From the NCBI GenBank assembly GCA_030620005.1, contig JAUXAJ010000254.1, positions 1 through 7,418 of the forward strand: a DNA stretch of 7,418 nucleotides. The letters are read 5' to 3'. This document shows, piece by piece, positions 1 to 4,649 of the stretch. The first letter of the stretch is position 1, and every line of letters begins with the position of its first letter. The stretch comes from Promethearchaeota archaeon. Its GTDB lineage: Archaea > Asgardarchaeota > Lokiarchaeia > Sigynarchaeales > SOKP01. The notes under the pieces are model-generated. The model did no database searches and had not been told where the DNA came from. It worked only from the letters and a program-made list of their open reading frames with translations. The translations under genes and the position numbers were made by a program.

Positions 1-1
1 T

Positions 2-1567
2 AATTATTTCACTAATTTAGGGATGAAACCCGGTGATTCGGTCGCATTAATGCTTGAAAATTCCCCGGAATATCTCTTCATTACTACTGGAATAAATAAA
101 ATTCAAGGAATTAGTGGTTTACTCAATTTTAATCAAAAGAAACAAGCTTTGACGCATTCCTTTAATGTTGTTAACCCAAAGTGGATAATCGTTGATGGAG
201 ACAGTCTACCTTCCTTTAATGAAATTGTTGATAAACTCCCCTTTAAAAATGACCAAATATTTGTTACAAATAATCCATCGGACATCAAGCACGATTTTGC
301 GGAGCTTCCAGTAGAGCTCAAATCTGCATCCAAGACTAATCCTGAAACAACATCAAATTCAATTTTACGTCAAACAGCGTTCTACATATTCACCTCAGGC
401 ACTTCAGGACTCCCTAAAGCGGTGATCATGGAAAATTACAAGTTATTTACCCAGTCGGTAGCTTTATCCTCCCTTGCTGGTTTAACTCCCCAAGAAGTTA
501 TATACATCCCGACTCCCTTATACCACAATTTTGCGATTGGCGTCACTTGGCCGATAACATTTCTCTTAGGCGCAAGCGCGGTGTTAAGAAAGCGATTTTC
601 AGCTTCCGAATTCTGGAAAGATATTCAGAAATATAAAATAACATTCATGATATATGTAGGAGAGATTCCACGCTATATTCTTAACCAACCACCCTCAGAA
701 TACGAAAAAAACCATACTCTTAAAAAAATGGTGGGAATCGGTCTCCGGAAGAATATTTGGGAGCAATTTAAGTCTCGTTTTAAAATTGATCACATTTACG
801 AGTTCTACGGTTTGACTGAAGGTCACAGGTTGCTCTTTAACGCTGATGAAATACCTGGGATGGTTGGACGACATACAATGGGAGGACTTGCTTTATCGAA
901 GGTTAATCCTGAAACGGGTGAGTTTTTCAAAAATGAGAAGGGATACTGCATTAAATGTAAATCTGGCGATGTTGGAATGGTCTTGCTTAAATTAGGGAAA
1001 GGAACGTTTTTTACAGGATATAAAGACAAAGAAAAGACCGAAAAGAAAATAATGCGTGAAGTTTTTAGAAAGAACGATATTTTTTTCAATACGGGAGACA
1101 TGCTAAAAATCCACGACGATCTATGGCTGTCCTTCGCTGATAGGTTTGGAGATACTTTCAGGTGGAAATCCGAAAATGTGTCCACTTTAGAAGTAGAATC
1201 CATTTTAAATTCATTTCCTGCCATACGCATGTCTGCAGTATATGGTGTAGAAATTCCCAATACGGAAGGTAAGGCGGGCATGGCTGCAATCGTATTGAAT
1301 CCGTCAATTAAATTTGATATAGACGAGTTTTCTCAGTTTGTTCTTGAAGTATTACCATCCTATTCAATTCCAGTGTTTATTCGCATGCGGGACGAATTAG
1401 AAATTACGGGTCCATATAAGATTAAAAAAGTGAAACTGCGACAAGAAGCTTATGATATTGAAGTCGTTCAAGACCAACTCTTTTTCTGGGATTCAAATAA
1501 GAAAATGTACATCGTGTTTGAAAAATCCATAAACCAGCAACTAGTAGAGGGAAAATTAAGAATATAA
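2..1567 (+). CDS. FATP-type long/very-long-chain acyl-CoA synthetase (AMP-binding), 5' truncated by window edge
   Basis: This enzyme of the ANL superfamily activates a fatty acid with ATP through an acyl-AMP to an acyl-CoA. The frame is open to the first base, and the codons before the first ATG (position 23) read NYFTNLG, which fits the family sequence ahead of KPGDSVALM, so the real start lies outside the window. Counting from the Met at 23, visible motifs are the AMP-binding loop FTSGTSGLPK (123-132), the FATP signature YVGEIPRYILNQP (211-223), YEFYGLTEG (259-267), NTGD (356-359), FADRFGDTFRWKSENVST (371-388) and the C-terminal lysine segment TGPYKIKK (462-469). The signature YxGExxRYxLNQP separates FATP/VLACS (SLC27-like) proteins from ordinary FadD. 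Substrate chain length cannot be read. A diverged copy of its last ~60 codons lies about 1.1 kb downstream. Family assignment is firm. Confidence 0.93.
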   Translation, partial: NYFTNLGMKPGDSVALMLENSPEYLFITTGINKIQGISGLLNFNQKKQALTHSFNVVNPKWIIVDGDSLPSFNEIVDKLPFKNDQIFVTNNPSDIKHDFAELPVELKSASKTNPETTSNSILRQTAFYIFTSGTSGLPKAVIMENYKLFTQSVALSSLAGLTPQEVIYIPTPLYHNFAIGVTWPITFLLGASAVLRKRFSASEFWKDIQKYKITFMIYVGEIPRYILNQPPSEYEKNHTLKKMVGIGLRKNIWEQFKSRFKIDHIYEFYGLTEGHRLLFNADEIPGMVGRHTMGGLALSKVNPETGEFFKNEKGYCIKCKSGDVGMVLLKLGKGTFFTGYKDKEKTEKKIMREVFRKNDIFFNTGDMLKIHDDLWLSFADRFGDTFRWKSENVSTLEVESILNSFPAIRMSAVYGVEIPNTEGKAGMAAIVLNPSIKFDIDEFSQFVLEVLPSYSIPVFIRMRDELEITGPYKIKKVKLRQEAYDIEVVQDQLFFWDSNKKMYIVFEKSINQQLVEGKLRI

Positions 1568-1578
1568 AATAAAATTCA

Positions 1579-1587
1579 TTTTTTTTT
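1579..1587 (+). terminator. oligo-T tract after the FATP gene
   Basis: Nine consecutive T residues start 12 nt after the TAA stop of the FATP gene, on its coding strand. In archaea a T-rich run just after a stop codon is enough for intrinsic termination without a hairpin. The call rests only on base composition and position. Confidence 0.55.
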
Positions 1588-1650
1588 GAAGTCTTTATTC
1601 ATGAGGTTTAATCAATATTTTTAAAATTTAAGGATACAAATTTCTTTATA

Positions 1651-1682
1651 CTTTCCAAAATATTTTGGAGAGTCTTTTTTTT
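1651..1682 (+). terminator. hairpin plus U8 tract between convergent genes
   Basis: CTTTCC (1651-1656) and GGAGAG (1667-1672) pair with one U-G wobble. The centre is a palindrome, so TCCAAAATATTTTGGA (1654-1669) is fully self-complementary. It is followed by TC and eight T's (1675-1682), the form of a bacterial-type intrinsic terminator on the + strand. It would back up the T9 tract after the FATP gene and lies in the gap between convergent genes. Read on the minus strand the hairpin is not followed by a T run. Confidence 0.55.
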
Positions 1683-1697
1683 AAAAAGGAAAGGAAT

Positions 1698-2621
1698 CTA
1701 TTTAAACTCAGAAAAGATATAATTTTGTGGTGTTTCAATCCGTTCACCACAATCCGCGCAGATTGAATAACATTCTCGTAATTCATCAGTAGGTATTTTC
1801 GTGATCGTTCTGTCGTGAACTCGTAGACTTCTTATTTCAAATTTATTATTATCGTGCATCTTTTGTAATGTTAATACAATTAAAAAATGGTTATTTATCG
1901 CATTATTCATCTGGTAATGAAAGATTTTATAATCTGAATCGGGATCATCGGCGTGTTCATCACGATCCTTTACATTACTTAGTTTATACGAACAGTTAAC
2001 CAATAATGCATCCTCGTTAAAAACGAAGAGCATTATTTCGCTATTTCCATCGTAATTACTAATTATTTTGATAATATCGTTACGTAGAAAGGAGTTATCG
2101 CGTGATAACAAGTCTTTACTTTTAGAACATTCATTATACACTTCAACAAGTTTTGCATTAAATATTTCATCGCTCAATTTAAAGTTTTCTCCTCTTAATA
2201 TCCCCCATACATCATCAAGATAATCGCCCCAATCATCTTTGTCAAGATCGTGCTTTTTTATTAATAAATCAACGTAATAATTTGCAAAGATCTGACCATT
2301 TCCAATGGCACCATCGTATATTTCGTCATCTATCCTTGGATAATACCATCCACAACCGCTTGAAAAAGAAGGCATTTTAGATCCGCCATATTCTTGCATA
2401 AAATCTCCAACTCTCTCATATACGCTCAATATGAAGTGATCTGAGAGTCTAAGTAATTGTCCAGAATGGTCGTGCGGAGGATCGTTAGAATGGTCGATAA
2501 TGTATTTTGGATTATTGTCTAAATAGTTAACAATTTCTTTAAAAATGTCAGACTTTAACTTCTCGTGAGTTTTAGTAGTTATCTTGTTTTCCTCAATAAA
2601 CTTTCTTAAATCTATTTCCAC
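1698..2621 (-). CDS. unrecognised 307-residue acidic protein with a C-terminal CxxxCxxC motif
   Basis: I do not recognise this protein. It starts at GTG (2621-2619). The upstream sequence GAGGTGA lies 6 nt before it, a strong Shine-Dalgarno, and an ATG further up in the same frame is closed off by a TGA, which fixes the start. The protein is soluble-looking: no signal peptide, no membrane segment, many Asp/Glu/Lys/Asn. Visible parts are a charged N-terminus, a His/Pro/Asp stretch (HSNDPPHDHSGQ, about 44-55), a Gly/Tyr/Trp-rich segment (GGSKMPSFSSGCGWYYPR, about 79-96), a mixed alpha/beta middle and a C-terminal C284-x3-C288-x2-C291 (ICADCGE) that could be half of a zinc site. It faces the FATP gene convergently and sits exactly between that gene and a truncated FATP copy. 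This suggests it arrived with, or survived, the rearrangement that broke the second copy. Function unknown. Confidence 0.8.
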   Translation of the reverse strand: MEIDLRKFIEENKITTKTHEKLKSDIFKEIVNYLDNNPKYIIDHSNDPPHDHSGQLLRLSDHFILSVYERVGDFMQEYGGSKMPSFSSGCGWYYPRIDDEIYDGAIGNGQIFANYYVDLLIKKHDLDKDDWGDYLDDVWGILRGENFKLSDEIFNAKLVEVYNECSKSKDLLSRDNSFLRNDIIKIISNYDGNSEIMLFVFNEDALLVNCSYKLSNVKDRDEHADDPDSDYKIFHYQMNNAINNHFLIVLTLQKMHDNNKFEIRSLRVHDRTITKIPTDELRECYSICADCGERIETPQNYIFSEFK

Positions 2622-2626
2622 TTTAA

Positions 2627-2634
2627 GTCACCTC
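2627..2634 (-). promoter_or_regulatory. strong Shine-Dalgarno deciding a GTG start
   Basis: On the minus strand GAGGTGA precedes the GTG start at 2621 by 6 nt. It is the best ribosome-binding site in the window and supports GTG over any ATG further inside the 307-codon gene. Confidence 0.75.
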
Positions 2635-2670
2635 ATTTACATTCTAATTTAATAAGACATTTGATTACAA

Positions 2671-2684
2671 CTATTTAAATAAAG
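2671..2684 (-). promoter_or_regulatory. TATA-like box for the 307-residue gene
   Basis: Minus-strand CTTTATTTAAATAG includes TTTAAATA, a good match to archaeal TATA boxes. It lies about 50 nt before the GTG start, so transcription beginning about 25 nt downstream would give a leader of about 25 nt holding the GAGGTGA site. Called from sequence and spacing only. Confidence 0.45.
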
Positions 2685-2704
2685 AGTCCCTGATAATTTA
2701 GTAG

Positions 2705-2895
2705 ATGCCGGTTTTTATGATGACCTCGAAATCACTGGTCCATACAAGATAAAAAAGGTCAATCTCCAAAAGGAGGCTTACAATATTGAAGTCGTTCAAG
2801 ATCAAATACTCTTCTGGGATTCAAGTAAAAAAAAGTACATGGTGTTTGAAAAATCCGTAAACCGTCAGTTATTAGAAGGAAAATTAAGGGTATAA
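2705..2895 (+). pseudogene. 3' remnant of a second FATP-type acyl-CoA synthetase gene
   Basis: From 2719 the frame reads DDLEITGPYKIKKVNLQKEA and continues to a TAA at 2893-2895, ending GKLRV. Aligned by eye with the last 58 codons of the FATP gene at the left of the window, about 44 residues are identical (roughly 76%) and about 36 of 177 bases differ, most at third codon positions. Upstream, ATGCCGGTTTTT (2705-2716) matches the parental I-P-V-F codons, but about 10 nt are then missing relative to the parent, which breaks the frame. The 71 codons open before the stop contain no usable start ahead of the conserved part. This is therefore the tail of a paralogue that diverged under selection and later lost its 5' part. 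It cannot encode a working enzyme. A T6 tract (2904-2909) after its stop may be its old terminator. Confidence 0.88.
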
Positions 2896-2934
2896 TTTAC
2901 ATCTTTTTTCTACAGATTAAAAGAAAATTTATAA

Positions 2935-3114
2935 TTAAATGTTGAATATTTCTTCCTCTGGATGATCAACAATAATAACGGAGAAGTCGAGAGCGGCTTT
3001 AATATCCTCTTCAGTAATCCTTGGATATTCTTCTATTTAATTTTCATTCCATGGAGCTTCACTATTATGGATTCGGGATACAATTGAATTAATTTTAAAT
3101 CTAAATCTTTTCAT
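2935..3114 (-). pseudogene. DUF433 antitoxin remnant with internal stop
   Basis: On the minus strand an ATG at 3114 opens the frame MKRFRFKINSIVSRIHNSEA, which ends at TAA (3039-3037). The same frame goes straight on with IEEYPRITEEDIKAALDFSV to a TAA at 2937-2935. The second part is a close match to the end of DUF433 proteins (EEYPxLTxEDIxAAL), small DNA-binding antitoxins usually paired with DUF5615 PIN-like toxins. The first part resembles the family start (RIVSxPxIxxGxP). The central block with the usual G-T-R-I motif is missing, so the gene has an internal deletion of roughly 20-25 codons plus a stop. No DUF5615 partner follows; the next sequence downstream is the FATP remnant. The start overlaps the end of the UPF0175 gene by 14 nt. 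Confidence 0.68.
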
Positions 3115-3427
3115 GTTTCTTTAATATTTTTTCAATTTCTAATTCTGCTTCTGAAATCTTATAATTCAATGTTATATTTCTGCTTTTTAATTCATCTAAC
3201 ATTTCCCATATGGATATCCCAGCATTCTCAGCAGCTTTACCTAAAGATATCTTATTATTGAGATAGTCTTTTAAAGCAATTTCCAACTTTTCGTGGGATA
3301 CACTTTTCCATAACAATTTTCTTATGAATGATGATTGATCTTCATGATTCAAATCTCTTAATTTATCAATCTCTTTTTTCAAATCATCGGGTAATATAAT
3401 TGAAATTTTATCTCCCAAATTTTTCAC
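3101..3427 (-). CDS. ribbon-helix-helix/UPF0175 family antitoxin
   Basis: A 108-residue protein with two parts. Residues 6-45 (ISIILPDDLKKEIDKLRD onward, through SSFIRKLLWKSV) have the pattern of a ribbon-helix-helix DNA-binding domain: one strand, then two helices. Residues 46-90 carry the UPF0175 core, with DYLNNKISLGKAAENAGISI then a W-E-x-L-D helix and NITLNY. UPF0175 proteins are small antitoxin-like regulators, usually encoded next to a PIN-domain (often DUF3368) toxin. The start is GTG (3427-3425) with only a weak AAAAGG directly before it, and the gene overlaps an upstream minus-strand fragment by about 20 nt, suggesting former translational coupling. No complete toxin is present on either side, so it looks like an orphan antitoxin. 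Family call is firm; current activity is unknown. Confidence 0.82.
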   Translation of the reverse strand: MKNLGDKISIILPDDLKKEIDKLRDLNHEDQSSFIRKLLWKSVSHEKLEIALKDYLNNKISLGKAAENAGISIWEMLDELKSRNITLNYKISEAELEIEKILKKHEKI

Positions 3428-3521
3428 CCTTTTCTATATATTCTTGTATAACATCTGCTGAAATCCAACTATCTTCACCAAAATAATGAATACCGCGATT
3501 TCTTAAATTGAGTTTAAAAAA
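3408..3521 (-). pseudogene. fragment upstream of the UPF0175 gene, possibly the C-terminal tail of a PIN toxin
   Basis: A minus-strand frame closed by stops on both sides, with no start codon, encodes about 37 residues including NRGIHYFGEDSWISADVIQE and ending GEKFGR. Its stop (3410-3408) lies inside the UPF0175 gene, the overlap expected for two coupled genes. The W-I-S-x-D-V pattern near the end resembles the tail of DUF3368-type PIN toxins, the usual partners of UPF0175, but the match is short and from memory. The gene order (toxin first) is also reversed from the common one. It may instead be chance sequence. Confidence 0.3.
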
Positions 3522-3526
3522 TTAAT

Positions 3527-3534
3527 AAAAAAAA
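3527..3534 (-). terminator. oligo-T tract after the 96-residue gene
   Basis: Eight A's on the + strand read as U8 on the minus strand, starting 17 nt after the stop of the small acidic protein gene. A further T6 follows at 3516-3521. This is typical of archaeal T-rich termination signals. Confidence 0.5.
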
Positions 3535-3551
3535 TTAGAAATATTAACTAC

Positions 3552-3842
3552 TTAGAATTCTTCCTCGTCTTCTTCTTGCAAGAGCCCCGATTGTTTTAAT
3601 AAGTCCTCAACTGAATCTCGAGCTTTCATGACTTGCTCGTTTTCGTTTAGGTTAAGTTTCTCCAGCATGGAATCAGAAAATTCTATAAATTTTTTTACTG
3701 ACGACGAAGAAAAGTCTTTAATTTGGTTTTGGGTTTTTTCTATAAATTCTCTTCCCGATTCTCCAAATACACTTCCAGCAAAATCGAGTAGTGAACTGTT
3801 TAACTTATCAATAACAGTTTTTTTCTCTTCTTCTTCACTCAT
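3552..3842 (-). CDS. small acidic helical protein of unknown function
   Basis: A 96-residue protein I do not recognise. It has acidic ends (MSEEEEKK at the start, EEDEEEF at the end) and a middle that reads as two or three amphipathic helices (about 10-52, 55-70, 75-90), with a Ser-rich break FSSSSVKKF near 44-52. There is no signal peptide, membrane segment, cysteine or known motif. The minus frame is preferred over the overlapping plus-strand frame (3628-3909) because it has AAAAGGA 8 nt before its ATG, a TATA-like box just upstream and a T8 tract after its stop, while the plus frame is full of Ser/Phe as expected for an antisense shadow. It follows the GTPase gene on the same strand after 145 nt, but both seem to have their own signals. 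Confidence 0.68.
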   Translation of the reverse strand: MSEEEEKKTVIDKLNSSLLDFAGSVFGESGREFIEKTQNQIKDFSSSSVKKFIEFSDSMLEKLNLNENEQVMKARDSVEDLLKQSGLLQEEDEEEF

Positions 3843-3873
3843 TTTATTTATCCTTTTTTGTTTTTTAACGAAG

Positions 3874-3889
3874 ATTATTTTTAAAAATA
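3874..3889 (-). promoter_or_regulatory. TATA-like box for the 96-residue gene
   Basis: The minus strand carries TTATTTTTAAAAATAA about 35-45 nt before the ATG at 3842. The A+T-rich core and the spacing fit an archaeal TATA box with a short leader. The surrounding sequence is also A+T-rich, so confidence is limited. Confidence 0.35.
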
Positions 3890-3974
3890 AATTTGCATGG
3901 TATAAATAATTTTTTCAAATTGTATTCGTATTTCAAGTATTAGTTTACATAACACAAAGTCTATTTATATAATG

Positions 3975-3985
3975 AAAAAAAAAAA
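3975..3985 (-). terminator. U11 tract directly after the small GTPase gene
   Basis: Eleven A's on the + strand form U11 in the minus-strand transcript, starting two bases after the TAG stop of the GTPase gene. The close fit to the stop suggests the short C-terminus of the GTPase is the established gene end and not a recent point mutation. Confidence 0.6.
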
Positions 3986-3987
3986 TT

Positions 3988-4494
3988 CTACAACGAATCT
4001 TTTTTAAAAACTGTGAAGATGGTCGTTTTAGAAATATCATGATTGTAATTATTAGGAATTTTTTCTTCAATAATATTCACGAGACCGATTAAAGTATCTT
4101 CATCGATTTCATAGTTTGTATCAAATTTATGTAAAAATATCGAAAGTTTCACCATGTATTTTTCACTTTGAAGTATTTTTATTATTTTTCCTAAATATTC
4201 TACTGCTAAAACATATCTTTTTTCGTCTTGAATATCAATCACGTAAATAATTTTATCCGTTCCCGCAATATAATCGGGTAGTCTTTCTAAATGTTCTCTA
4301 CGATACTTTTCTTGACCCCCAAAATCCCAAATATTAAATTCTGTTTTTTTATCTTCAAATTGAGTTCTTTCTATTCCCTTTGTAGGTTTTAAAGAGGTAT
4401 ACGATAATAAATTAGTGGTTTTTTGTAAACTAATGACTATTGAAGTTTTCCCTGAATTGTTCAATCCTAGAAATAAAATCTTTTCCTTTGACAT
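3988..4494 (-). CDS. small Ras-superfamily GTPase, Arf/Rag-like, with shortened C-terminus
   Basis: A 168-residue GTP-binding switch protein. G1 is GLNNSGKTS (10-18), the switch I Thr is T38 in KPTKG (Arf-like PTxG), G3 is WDFGGQEK (56-63), G4 is HKFD (122-125) and TTIF (157-160) stands where G5 is expected. DFGGQ resembles the WDxGGQ of Arf proteins, while HKxD instead of NKxD is typical of Rag/Gtr and Rag-like Asgard GTPases. So the protein falls in the Arf/Rag-like group known to be expanded in Asgard archaea. There is no Met-Gly myristoylation start, no C-terminal Cys and no Roadblock/longin extension. The protein ends eight residues after TTIF, so the last helix of the G domain, normally about 15-20 residues, is absent. 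The short upstream gap carries a TATA-like box. Target and partners are unknown. Confidence 0.9.
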   Translation of the reverse strand: MSKEKILFLGLNNSGKTSIVISLQKTTNLLSYTSLKPTKGIERTQFEDKKTEFNIWDFGGQEKYRREHLERLPDYIAGTDKIIYVIDIQDEKRYVLAVEYLGKIIKILQSEKYMVKLSIFLHKFDTNYEIDEDTLIGLVNIIEEKIPNNYNHDISKTTIFTVFKKDSL

Positions 4495-4526
4495 GATAAG
4501 TTTCTTTTTAATAAACTTGTAACCAT

Positions 4527-4542
4527 TTTAAATAATATATCA
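4527..4542 (-). promoter_or_regulatory. TATA-like box for the GTPase gene
   Basis: Minus-strand ATATTATTTAAAATGG contains TATTTAAAA about 35-45 nt before the ATG at 4494. Transcription starting about 25 nt downstream would leave a leader of some 10-15 nt. No clear Shine-Dalgarno is seen, so initiation may be nearly leaderless. Confidence 0.42.
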
Positions 4543-4649
4543 AAAAAAATTTGCATTTATTTTATCTCGAATTTAAAGAGAAGAAAGAGTTATTTAAATT
4601 TTTGTTTACCATAAAGAAACTAATTCTTATTTTAAATACAAGAAATTAA

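Noticed and set aside
823..1281. Minus-strand open frame of 152 codons inside the FATP gene
   Set aside because: It is fully inside a gene whose plus frame carries unmistakable FATP motifs; this is its antisense shadow.
3628..3909. Plus-strand open frame of 93 codons overlapping the small acidic protein gene
   Set aside because: It is rich in Ser and Phe, as expected from the antisense of a Glu/Lys-rich gene, and has no ribosome-binding site. The minus frame has SD, TATA-like box and T tract.
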